A DNA stretch of 64,000 nt from the NCBI RefSeq assembly GCF_018866325.1, contig NZ_CP076457.1:3879001-3943000 (forward strand), read 5' to 3'. Of this stretch, positions 8,192 through 15,824 are shown in pieces. The stretch comes from Streptomyces sp. YPW6 (GTDB lineage: Bacteria > Actinomycetota > Actinomycetes > Streptomycetales > Streptomycetaceae). Within the stretch, counting starts at the first letter, position 1; each line of letters begins with the position of its first letter. Both the position numbers and the translations under genes were made by a program. The notes beneath the pieces were generated by a model. That model saw only the letters and a list, made by a program, of their open reading frames with translations. It was not told the DNA's origin and did not search any database.

Positions 8192-9148
8192 ATGCCCGCA
8201 GTGACTGTCGACAACCCGCTGACCCTGCCCAAGGTGGCCGCTTCGGGTGACGCCGCGGCCCGTCCCGTGCTCGCCGTCACGACCGCGCCCAGCGGCTTCG
8301 AGGGCGAGGGCTTCCCCGTCCGCCGCGCGTTCGCGGGGATCAACTACCGGCACCTCGACCCGTTCATCATGATGGACCAGATGGGTGAGGTGGAGTACGC
8401 CGCCGGGGAGCCCAAGGGCACCCCCTGGCACCCGCACCGCGGCTTCGAGACCGTGACGTACCTGATCGACGGAACCTTCGTCCACCAGGACTCCAACGGT
8501 GGCGGCGGCACCATAGAGAACGGCGACACCCAGTGGATGACCGCCGGCTCGGGCCTGCTGCACATCGAGGCCCCGCCGGAGTCCCTCGTCCTGTCCGGCG
8601 GCCTCTTCCACGGCCTCCAGCTCTGGGTGAACCTGCCGAAGGCCCACAAGATGATGGACCCGCGCTACCAGGACATCCGCGGCGGCGAGGTCCAGCTCCT
8701 CGCCTCCCCGGACGGCGGCGCGCTGCTCCGTGTCATCGCCGGTGAGCTCGACGGCCACCAGGGCCCGGGGATCACCCACACCCCGATCACGATGATCCAC
8801 GCCACCGTCCGGCCCGGCGCCGAGGTGACCCTGCCGTGGCGCGAGGACTTCAACGGCCTCGCGTACGTCCTGGCCGGGCGCGGCACGGTCGGCGCGGAGC
8901 GCCGTCCGGTCGCGATGGGCCAGACCGCGGTGTTCGGGGCCGGCGGTTCGCTGACCGTCCGCTCGGACGAGCGGCAGGACGGCAACACCCCGGATCTGGA
9001 GGTCGTCCTTCTCGGCGGCCGCCCGATCCGGGAGCCGATGGCGCACTACGGGCCGTTCGTGATGAACAGTCAGGCCGAACTGAAGCAGGCCTTCGAGGAC
9101 TTCCAGGCCGGCCGCCTGGGTACGGTCCCCGCGGTCCACGGCATGTGA
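8192..9148 (+). CDS. Pirin family protein
   Basis: The gene encodes 318 residues from ATG at 8192, with GGAGG 8 nt upstream. The N-terminal cupin carries the pirin metal site: HPHRGFETVTYLIDG, then a HQDSNG turn, then GLLHIEAPPE supplying the His and Glu ligands. The C-terminal cupin begins near residue 185. Pirins bind Fe(II); some act as quercetin dioxygenases, others as redox-sensitive cofactors. In Streptomyces a pirin has been described as a redox-responsive modulator of beta-oxidation, and here an acyl-CoA dehydrogenase gene lies 0.8 kb away. An AT-rich operator-like site precedes the gene. Confidence 0.93.
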   Translation: MPAVTVDNPLTLPKVAASGDAAARPVLAVTTAPSGFEGEGFPVRRAFAGINYRHLDPFIMMDQMGEVEYAAGEPKGTPWHPHRGFETVTYLIDGTFVHQDSNGGGGTIENGDTQWMTAGSGLLHIEAPPESLVLSGGLFHGLQLWVNLPKAHKMMDPRYQDIRGGEVQLLASPDGGALLRVIAGELDGHQGPGITHTPITMIHATVRPGAEVTLPWREDFNGLAYVLAGRGTVGAERRPVAMGQTAVFGAGGSLTVRSDERQDGNTPDLEVVLLGGRPIREPMAHYGPFVMNSQAELKQAFEDFQAGRLGTVPAVHGM

Positions 9149-9163
9149 CGCCTCGTCACCCGT

Positions 9164-9199
9164 ACGGGGTGCGTCGGCGGGCCCGCCGACGCACCCCGT
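9164..9199. terminator. Perfect 18-bp palindrome after pirin gene
   Basis: Positions 9164-9181 and 9182-9199 are exact complements with no loop spacer; in RNA the central bases would form the loop. It starts 15 nt after the pirin stop and ends 14 nt before the next GTG start. It probably terminates the pirin transcript and may also occlude initiation of the next gene. Confidence 0.8.
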
Positions 9200-9213
9200 G
9201 ATCGGCTGGGAGG

Positions 9214-10326
9214 GTGCCCGCACCCGAGCCCCTCCTGCCCGACAGCGCCCGCCGCGCCGCCGCCTGGTGCGGTGTGGTCCTGCTCGTCGTGGGCGTGGCC
9301 GCCGTGGCGATCTGGCTGGTCGTCGCCCTCAAGACCGCGGTCACCCCGGTGCTGCTGGCCCTGCTCGGCACCGCGCTGCTCGGACCCGTCCACCGTCTGC
9401 TGATCGCGCGCCGCCTCAACCGTTCGCTGGCCGCGGGGCTGACCTGCGCCGCCCTCGTCGCGGTGGTCGGCGGCGCCGGGTACATCGTCGTCACCGCCCT
9501 CGTCGACTCCGGCGACCAGATCGTCGCCTCGCTGAAGGACGCGGGCCAGTGGATCGTCGACCACCTGGAGATCGCCGGGACCACCGACGTCGACGACCTG
9601 GCCGACAACGCGAAGAGCCTGGTCGACAGGTTCGGGGCGAGCGCGGCGGGCGGGCTGCTCAGCGGCATCAGCCTGATCGGCTCACTGGTGGCGACCAGCG
9701 TGCTGGCCCTGCTCCTGACCTTCTTCTTCCTGCGCGACTCGGACCGGGCGGTCGACCTGGCCCACGCGGTGGCCCCGCGCGGCACGGGGGACCTGGTGGA
9801 GGCCATGGGGCGGCGGGCGTTCGAGGCCGTCGAGGGCTTCATGCGCGGCACCACGTTCATCGCCTTGATCGACGCCGTCTGCATCACGGTCGGCCTGCTC
9901 ATCCTGGACGTGCCGGGGGCGGTGGGGCTCGGCGCGCTCGTCTTCGTCGGCGCGTACATCCCCTACCTCGGGGCGTTCCTCTCCGGTGCGGTGGCGGTGC
10001 TGGTCGCGCTGGCCGACCGGGGGTTCGTGATCGCCCTGTGGGCGCTGGGCGTGGTGCTCGCGGTCCAGGTGCTGGAGGGCCATGTGCTCCAGCCGATGAT
10101 CCAGAGCCGTACGGTCCAGATGCACCCCGCGATGATCATGATCGCCCTGACGGCGGGAGCGAGCGTGGCCGGACTCCTGGGCATGCTGCTGGCGGTCCCG
10201 CTCTGCGCGGCGGCTTTCGGCGTCCTGGGCGAACTGCGCGGGAGACCCGGTGGCCCTCAGGGCTCCACCCCGCCGGGCAGCCGCTCCGGCCCGACGGACG
10301 CCCCTCCCGGCCCGTCCGGGGTCTGA
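9214..10326 (+). CDS. AI-2E family transporter (PerM-like)
   Basis: The gene encodes 370 residues from GTG at 9214. Two N-terminal helices, a long amphipathic loop (about residues 90-140) and five or six further helices fit the AI-2E/PerM (UPF0118) permease layout. It contains the conserved VGAYIPYLGAFLSG and the LEGHVLQPMIQSRTVQMHP motif near residues 280-305, both characteristic. Family members have been linked to autoinducer-2 export or to Na+/H+ antiport, so the substrate cannot be stated. The ribosome site GGGAGG abuts the GTG closely, and the preceding palindrome may reduce translation. The last 35 residues are Pro/Gly-rich and not conserved. Confidence 0.9.
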   Translation: MPAPEPLLPDSARRAAAWCGVVLLVVGVAAVAIWLVVALKTAVTPVLLALLGTALLGPVHRLLIARRLNRSLAAGLTCAALVAVVGGAGYIVVTALVDSGDQIVASLKDAGQWIVDHLEIAGTTDVDDLADNAKSLVDRFGASAAGGLLSGISLIGSLVATSVLALLLTFFFLRDSDRAVDLAHAVAPRGTGDLVEAMGRRAFEAVEGFMRGTTFIALIDAVCITVGLLILDVPGAVGLGALVFVGAYIPYLGAFLSGAVAVLVALADRGFVIALWALGVVLAVQVLEGHVLQPMIQSRTVQMHPAMIMIALTAGASVAGLLGMLLAVPLCAAAFGVLGELRGRPGGPQGSTPPGSRSGPTDAPPGPSGV

Positions 10327-10416
10327 GGACGCAACCGCGGCGGTCGCGGGCCGGCGCACGCGGGCAGACCGGGGCCCGGGGTCTCCCCCTCCATCCGCTC
10401 AGGTCACCGCCGCCCC

Positions 10417-10540
10417 GGTGAGCTCGCCCGTCTGCTCAGTACGCCGCGGCCTGGTGGGCTCGCCCGTCTGCTCAGGGCGCCGGGGCCTGGTGGGTTCGCC
10501 CGTCTGCTCAGGGCGCCGGGGCCTGGTGCGCTCGCTCTCC
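10417..10540. repeat. 36-nt tandem repeat, three copies plus partial
   Basis: Units begin at 10417, 10453 and 10489, each starting GGTG(A/G)G(C/T)TCGCCCGTCTG. Units 2 and 3 differ at one position; unit 1 is more diverged. A partial fourth unit runs toward the stop of the phosphatase gene. There are no spacers, so this is a minisatellite and not a CRISPR array. It fills most of the 217-nt gap between two convergent genes. Confidence 0.9.
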
Positions 10541-10543
10541 CGC

Positions 10544-12679
10544 CTAGGTCGCCGCCAGCCCGGCGAACTCCCCCGGCTCATCCGACTCGTACAGCTCGAA
10601 CCAGATGGACTTCCCCTCCCCCCGCGGATCCACCCCCCACGCGTCCGCCAGCATCTCCATCAGCACCAGCCCGCGCCCGCTGGACGCCATCTCGCCCGGA
10701 CGGCGCTTGTGCGGGAGCTCGTCGCTGGCGTCGGCGACCTCGACGCGCAGCCGCCGTTCTCCCTGCTCACCGGAGATCTCCGCCACCATCAGCGCGTCCC
10801 CGTCCGTGTGGACGAGCACGTTGGTGGCCATCTCGGAGACCATCAGGACCGCCGAGTCGACCTGCTCGGGATCGCGCCAGTCGTGCAGCAGCTCCCGCAC
10901 GAGCTGCCGTCCCACCGAGATCCGCTCGGGCTCGGCCTGCGCGATGGTCAGGACGCTGCGACGCGGCGGCGCCTCCGGGGCCGGGGCGCTTTCGCGCCGC
11001 AGCACCAGGACCGCGATGTCGTCCTCCCGCCGGTCCGCGAGCGGTCCCGTCGTGTAGTGGGAGGTCGGCCCGTGCACGGCCTGGACCAAGGCGTCGGCGA
11101 GCTGTTCCAGGTCTTCGACGGGCTTCTCCAGGACCGGGCGCAGCCGGGTCCAGCCGGTCGCCATGTCGTGCCCGCCGGTCTCGATGAGGCCGTCCGTGCA
11201 CAGCATGATCGTTTCGCCGGGTTCCAGGACCACCCGGGTGGTGGGGTAATCGGTGTCCGTCTCGATACCGAGCGGCAGCCCACCGGCCGTCTGCCGGATC
11301 ACCGCGGTCCCGTCCGTGCTGATCACCACCGGGTCGGGGTGGCCGGCGCGGGCGATGTCCAGGGTCCCGGCCTCCGGGTCGACCTCCGCGTACAGGCAGG
11401 TCGCGAAGCGGGGTGCCGCGGGCTCCTCGTCGCCCTCGACGTTCTCGTACGCGTCGGTCAGCCCGGACAGGAAGCGCGAGGCCCGGGCGAGCACGGCGTC
11501 CGGGCGGTGCCCCTCGGAGGCGTAGGCGCGCAGGGCGATGCGGAGCTGGCCCATCAGTCCGGCGGCCCGTACGTCATGGCCCTGGACGTCGCCGATGACC
11601 AGGGCGATACGGCCGTTGGGCAGCGGGATCATGTCGTACCAGTCGCCGCCCACCTGGAGCCCGCCGCCGGTCGGCACATACCGCGCGGCCACCGTCATCC
11701 CGGGGATCTCCGGACCCAGCGTCGGCATCATCGACCGTTGGAGCCCCAGCGACAGCTCGCGTTCCGTCTCGGCGACCCCGGCGCGGGCCAGGGCCTGCGC
11801 GAGCATCCGGGCGACCGTCGAGAGCACCGCGCGCTCGTCCGGGGAGAACCTCACCGGATGCTGGAACCCCGCCATCCAGGCGCCCATCGTGCGGCCGGAC
11901 GACACCAGCGGCAGGAAGGCCCAGGACTGCCGCCCGAAGCGCCGGGCGAGCGGCCAGGTGGCCGGATAGCGGCGGCGGTACTCGTCGGGGGAGGGGAGGT
12001 AGATCGCGCGGCCGGTCCGGACCACCTCGGCGGCCGGATAGTCGGTGTCCAGGGGCATGTCGGTGAAGGGTTCCTCGTCGCCCAGGCTGTGCCCGTGGTG
12101 CCCGATGATCGTCAGCCGCTCCCCGGCGGAGCCGAAGACCGCGAGGCCGTCCGGGGAGAACCCCGGCATGGACAGCGACCCGGCCACCCGCAGCACCTCC
12201 GCGGTGGACCGGGCCTCGGCCAGCGCCCGCCCGGCGTCCAGCAGGAACGCCTCCCGGGACCGCCGCCAGTCCCCGGTGATCGGCGTGTGGGCGGCAGCGG
12301 TGGAGCCGGGCTGCGGCTCGGCGACCTCCTGGAGCGTGCCGTAGAGGACATAGGCGCCCGTGTCGACGTCCTCGCCGGCCGGGAGGACCGGCTTGGAGCG
12401 GCTGCGCACGGTACGCAGGACCTGCCCGCGCTCGTCCACGATCCGCAGCCGCGCCTCGGCCAGGCTGCCCTCGGCGACCGCGAGGTTCACCACCCCGTAG
12501 ATCTCGTTCCAGTCGACCGGGTGGAAACGGGAGCGCACCGCCGCCTCCCGGTAGCTGCCGGGCTCGGGAGGCAGGCCGAGCAGCCGGGCCGCCTCCGCGT
12601 CGAGCGTGACCGTGCCGGCTGCGTTGTCCCAGCGCCACAGGCCCGTCGCGATCGCGGCCAGGACTTCCTCGGTGCGCAT
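10544..12679 (-). CDS. PAS-GAF-SpoIIE phosphatase with anti-sigma-type HATPase domain
   Basis: The gene encodes 711 residues. A PAS-like region (1-115) starts TGLWRWDNAAGTVTLD. A GAF domain (about 140-310) and a short coiled linker with the ELSLGLQRSMMP motif follow. A PP2C/SpoIIE phosphatase domain (about 330-560) contains VGGDWYDMIPLPNGRIALVIGDVQGHD and the C-terminal REDDIAVLVLR metal motif. An RsbW-like HATPase_c domain (575-700) has MVSEMATNVLVHT (N box) and SSGRGLVLMEMLAD. Such proteins dephosphorylate anti-anti-sigma factors and may also bind them, acting in partner-switching sigma regulation. No anti-anti-sigma gene is adjacent. All metal-binding Asp residues appear intact. Confidence 0.94.
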   Translation of the reverse strand: MRTEEVLAAIATGLWRWDNAAGTVTLDAEAARLLGLPPEPGSYREAAVRSRFHPVDWNEIYGVVNLAVAEGSLAEARLRIVDERGQVLRTVRSRSKPVLPAGEDVDTGAYVLYGTLQEVAEPQPGSTAAAHTPITGDWRRSREAFLLDAGRALAEARSTAEVLRVAGSLSMPGFSPDGLAVFGSAGERLTIIGHHGHSLGDEEPFTDMPLDTDYPAAEVVRTGRAIYLPSPDEYRRRYPATWPLARRFGRQSWAFLPLVSSGRTMGAWMAGFQHPVRFSPDERAVLSTVARMLAQALARAGVAETERELSLGLQRSMMPTLGPEIPGMTVAARYVPTGGGLQVGGDWYDMIPLPNGRIALVIGDVQGHDVRAAGLMGQLRIALRAYASEGHRPDAVLARASRFLSGLTDAYENVEGDEEPAAPRFATCLYAEVDPEAGTLDIARAGHPDPVVISTDGTAVIRQTAGGLPLGIETDTDYPTTRVVLEPGETIMLCTDGLIETGGHDMATGWTRLRPVLEKPVEDLEQLADALVQAVHGPTSHYTTGPLADRREDDIAVLVLRRESAPAPEAPPRRSVLTIAQAEPERISVGRQLVRELLHDWRDPEQVDSAVLMVSEMATNVLVHTDGDALMVAEISGEQGERRLRVEVADASDELPHKRRPGEMASSGRGLVLMEMLADAWGVDPRGEGKSIWFELYESDEPGEFAGLAAT

Positions 12680-12791
12680 TGCCCCACTTTAGGAAGATCT
12701 GCTCGATGGACGCCACCGAGAGCCCGCCACCTGCCCGGGGGCGACGAGTGCGGCCGCGCAAAGGGAAATGAAGGCTCCCGCCCCTGGGCGG

Positions 12792-12797
12792 TAGCCT
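12792..12797 (+). promoter_or_regulatory. Probable -10 element of aspS promoter
   Basis: TAGCCT matches the HrdB-type -10 hexamer. It lies 46 nt upstream of the aspS ATG. A weak TGAAGG lies at 12769-12774 with a 17-nt spacer. No T-box or other leader structure was found between it and the start codon. Confidence 0.45.
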
Positions 12798-12843
12798 GGG
12801 GAGGCTCAATCCACCCCTAACCGCGAAGACTGGATGAACGACG

Positions 12844-14640
12844 ATGCATCGGTACAGGTCCCACACCTGCGGCGAGCTCCGCGCCTCTGACGTCGGCACC
12901 GACGTCCGGCTGAGCGGCTGGCTGCACAATCGCCGAGACCTGGGCGGCATCCTCTTCATCGATCTGCGCGACCACTACGGTCTGGTGCAGCTCGTCGCCC
13001 GCCCCGGCACCCCCGGCAACGAGGCCCTGGCGAAGCTCACCAAGGAGACCGTCGTCCGGATCGACGGCAAGGTCTCCGCGCGCGGCGCCGACAACGTCAA
13101 CCCGGAGCTGCCGACCGGCGAGATCGAGATCGAGGTCTCCGAGGTCGAGGTGCTCGGCGAGGCCGCCCCGCTGCCGTTCACGATCAACGCCGAGGACGGC
13201 GTCAACGAGGAGCGGCGCCTGGAGTACCGCTTCCTGGACCTGCGGCGCGAGCGCATGCACCGCAACATCATGCTGCGCTCGTCCGTGATCGCCGCCATCC
13301 GCTCGAAGATGGTCGCGCTCGGCTTCAACGAGATGGCCACCCCGATCCTCACCGCGACCTCCCCCGAGGGCGCCCGTGACTTCGTCGTCCCGTCCCGGCT
13401 GAACCCCGGCAAGTTCTACGCGCTGCCGCAGGCCCCGCAGCAGTTCAAGCAGCTGCTGATGATCTCGGGCTTCGACCGCTACTTCCAGATCGCGCCCTGC
13501 TTCCGCGACGAGGACGCCCGCGCGGACCGCTCGCCGGGCGAGTTCTACCAGCTCGATGTCGAGATGTCGTTCGTCGAGCAGGAAGACGTCTTCCAGCCGA
13601 TCGAGAAGCTGATGACCGAGCTCTTCACCGAGTTCGGCAACGGCCGCGAGGTCACCTCGCCGTTCCCGCGCATCCCGTTCCGCGAGTCGATGCTGAAGTA
13701 CGGCAACGACAAGCCGGACCTGCGCGCCAAGCTGGAGCTCGTCGACATCTCGGACGTCTTCGCCGACTCCGGCTTCAAGGCGTTCGCCGGCAAGCACGTC
13801 CGCGCGCTGCCGGTCCCGGACACCGCGGGCCAGTCCCGGAAGTTCTTCGACGGCCTCGGTGAGTACGCCGTCGAGCACGGCGCCAAGGGCCTGGCCTGGG
13901 TGCGTGTGGGCGAGGACGGCACGCTGGCCGGACCGATCGCCAAGTTCCTCACCGAGACCGACGTCAAGACGCTCACCGAGCGCCTCTCGCTGGTCCCGGG
14001 CCACGCCGTCTTCTTCGGTGCGGGCGAATTCGACGAGGTCTCCAAGATCATGTCGGCGGTCCGGGTCGAGGCCGCCAAGCGCGCCGGTCACTTCGAGGAG
14101 GGCGTCTTCCGGTTCTGCTGGATCGTCGACTTCCCGATGTACGAGCGGGACGAGGAGACCGGGAAGATCGACTTCTCGCACAACCCCTTCTCGATGCCCC
14201 AGGGCGGCCTCGCCGACCTGGAGGAGAAGGACCCGCTGGACATCCTCGCCTGGCAGTACGACATCGTCTGCAACGGCATCGAGCTGTCCTCGGGCGCCAT
14301 CCGCAACCACGAGCCCGAGCTGATGCTGAAGGCCTTCGAGATCGCCGGCTACGACCGCGAGACCGTCGAGCACGAGTTCGCGGGCATGCTCCGCGCGTTC
14401 CGCCTCGGCGCCCCGCCGCACGGTGGCATCGCCCCCGGCGTCGACCGCATCGTCATGCTGCTCGCGGACGAGCCGAACATCCGCGAGACCATCGCCTTCC
14501 CGCTCAACGGCAACGCCCAGGACCTGATGATGGGCGCCCCGACCGAGCTGGACGAGACCCGTCTGCGCGAGCTGAACATCCAGCTGCGCAAGCCGGTCGC
14601 GGCGAAGGGCGCGTCGGAGAAGCCCGCCGCCGACCAGTAG
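12844..14640 (+). CDS. aspS: Aspartyl-tRNA synthetase
   Basis: The gene encodes 598 residues, the usual bacterial-type length. The N-terminal OB-fold anticodon domain (1-110) includes GWLHNRRDLGGILFIDLRD. The class II core follows: motif 1 near LEYRFLDLRRERM, motif 2 as FRDEDARADRSPGEFYQLD, the inserted GAD domain (about 290-410), and motif 3 as GGIAPGVDRIVMLL near residue 535. It charges tRNA-Asp in the cytosol. Whether it is discriminating or also charges tRNA-Asn depends on the presence of AsnRS or GatCAB elsewhere in the genome. Two hairpins and a parS site follow the stop codon. Confidence 0.97.
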   Translation: MHRYRSHTCGELRASDVGTDVRLSGWLHNRRDLGGILFIDLRDHYGLVQLVARPGTPGNEALAKLTKETVVRIDGKVSARGADNVNPELPTGEIEIEVSEVEVLGEAAPLPFTINAEDGVNEERRLEYRFLDLRRERMHRNIMLRSSVIAAIRSKMVALGFNEMATPILTATSPEGARDFVVPSRLNPGKFYALPQAPQQFKQLLMISGFDRYFQIAPCFRDEDARADRSPGEFYQLDVEMSFVEQEDVFQPIEKLMTELFTEFGNGREVTSPFPRIPFRESMLKYGNDKPDLRAKLELVDISDVFADSGFKAFAGKHVRALPVPDTAGQSRKFFDGLGEYAVEHGAKGLAWVRVGEDGTLAGPIAKFLTETDVKTLTERLSLVPGHAVFFGAGEFDEVSKIMSAVRVEAAKRAGHFEEGVFRFCWIVDFPMYERDEETGKIDFSHNPFSMPQGGLADLEEKDPLDILAWQYDIVCNGIELSSGAIRNHEPELMLKAFEIAGYDRETVEHEFAGMLRAFRLGAPPHGGIAPGVDRIVMLLADEPNIRETIAFPLNGNAQDLMMGAPTELDETRLRELNIQLRKPVAAKGASEKPAADQ

Positions 14641-14644
14641 GCGC

Positions 14645-14670
14645 CCGGAGAGCGTCGTGCCGCTCTCCGG
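14645..14670 (+). terminator. aspS: aspS terminator hairpin 1
   Basis: A perfect 10-bp stem (CCGGAGAGCG at 14645-14654 with 14661-14670) encloses a 6-nt loop. It starts 4 nt after the aspS stop and is the first of two consecutive hairpins. Confidence 0.8.
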
Positions 14671-14671
14671 A

Positions 14672-14687
14672 TGTTTCACGTGAAACA
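14672..14687. other. parS chromosome-segregation site 2
   Basis: The perfect 16-bp palindrome TGTTTCACGTGAAACA sits between the two aspS terminator hairpins. Its last six bases (14682-14687) also form the base of the second hairpin stem, so the ParB site and the terminator share DNA. Confidence 0.95.
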
Positions 14688-14717
14688 GCCCCCGATCACC
14701 TGATCGGGGGCTGTTTC
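14682..14717. terminator. aspS: aspS terminator hairpin 2, overlapping parS
   Basis: A perfect 17-bp stem (14682-14698 with 14701-14717) encloses a 2-nt CC loop (about 4 nt in practice). The 5' arm begins GAAACAG and the 3' arm ends CTGTTTC, giving an A tract and a T tract that could support termination in both directions. The A tract is the right half of parS. Confidence 0.85.
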
Positions 14718-14880
14718 GTTGCCTGCCCGCGAGTGCCGGTGACGGCCGGGCGACGTGGTACAGCCGGATGGCCCCGGTTCGGGTTCGGCCGGGGCGGACC
14801 CGGCAAAGACTGGCACCGAGACCCCCCTCTCGCAGCCCGCCCCGCGCGCCGCCCGCCGCCATCCGAGGAGCCCCACCGCC

Positions 14881-15672
14881 GTGTCCCTCCCCCGCCGTCC
14901 CCCCGCCCTGCTCGTCGCGCCCCTCCTCGCCCTGGCCCTGCTGCTCACCGGCTGCTCCTCCGGCGCCGCTCCGGAGAAGACCCCGGCCGGCGTTCCGGGG
15001 CAGGGTGCCGCCGGCCCACAGTCCGACGCCGCGTCCGCCCTTCGGTCCTCCCCCGGCCCGACGCTCGCGCCGGGCCCCGCCGAGATCCCGGACCTGGGAC
15101 CGCAGACCCTGGCCCAGATCCCCGCCGAGGCCCGGCAGGCCTTCGTCGTGACCGGCGAGGAGACCGACTCGTACCGCTCCCGCGCGGTCCTGTACAGCCG
15201 CGCGGACCCGGCACAGGGCTGGGAGCCGGTCGCGGGACCCTGGCCGGCCCACAACGGCATGGACGGCTGGACGGACTACCACGTGGCGGGCGACCGCAGA
15301 TCGCCCACGGGCGTCTACCCCCTCACCGACGCGGGCGGCCGGCTACCCGACCCCGGCGCGCTGCTGCCGTACGACGAGCACCCCCGGTTCGCCGTCGACG
15401 GCGAGGGCTTCTTCGGTGAGCCGCTGGAGGGCTCCTTCGACTACGTCGTGGCGATCAACTACAACCGCACCGAGGGCGTCAGCCCCCTAGACCGCACCCG
15501 TCCACTCGGCCTCGAACGCGGCGGCGGCATCTGGATCCACGTCGACCACGGCGGCCCGACCCAGGGCTGTGTCTCCGTCCCCGAGGAGCGCATGGAGGAA
15601 CTCCTGCGCACCCTGGACCCCGAGATGAACCCGGTGATCGTGATGGGCGACGGGGAGACGCTGAGGCGGTGA
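14881..15672 (+). CDS. L,D-transpeptidase (YkuD-like) lipoprotein
   Basis: The gene encodes 263 residues from GTG at 14881, preceded by CGAGGAG at a rather long spacing. The N-terminus is a lipoprotein signal: basic LPRRPPALL, a hydrophobic core, and the lipobox LLTGC with Cys at about residue 23. A Pro/Ala linker leads to a beta-rich catalytic domain (about 100-260). Near its end lies HVDHGGPTQGCVSVPEE, the His...Gly-Cys site of YkuD-type L,D-transpeptidases. It should act outside the membrane on peptidoglycan stem peptides. The usual Arg after the catalytic GC(V)S is replaced by Val, as in the divergent murein-transpeptidase-like branch, so activity is likely but not certain. An in-frame upstream extension (14755) would bury the signal peptide and was rejected. 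Confidence 0.87.
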   Translation: MSLPRRPPALLVAPLLALALLLTGCSSGAAPEKTPAGVPGQGAAGPQSDAASALRSSPGPTLAPGPAEIPDLGPQTLAQIPAEARQAFVVTGEETDSYRSRAVLYSRADPAQGWEPVAGPWPAHNGMDGWTDYHVAGDRRSPTGVYPLTDAGGRLPDPGALLPYDEHPRFAVDGEGFFGEPLEGSFDYVVAINYNRTEGVSPLDRTRPLGLERGGGIWIHVDHGGPTQGCVSVPEERMEELLRTLDPEMNPVIVMGDGETLRR

Positions 15673-15770
15673 GGTGGTGACCGGGCGTACGGGCCATGCT
15701 CGCCCCGATGCCGGTCTCGCTCCTGCCGACGCCTTCGTCGGCCAAGGCGCATGCCCGCGCCGCAGCGTGA

Positions 15771-15805
15771 GGAGCCCGGGACCGCGAGCAGCGGTCCCGG
15801 GCTCC
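15771..15805. terminator. Bidirectional hairpin between L,D-transpeptidase and metG
   Basis: A perfect 15-bp stem (15771-15785 with 15791-15805, arm GGAGCCCGGGACCGC) encloses a 5-nt loop. It lies between the convergent 3' ends, about 20 nt beyond the metG stop. Confidence 0.88.
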
Positions 15806-15824
15806 CGGCGTACGTACGGGGGCG

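Noticed and set aside
10417..10540. 36-nt direct repeats considered as a CRISPR array
   Set aside because: Units are contiguous with no spacers, and no cas genes are near.
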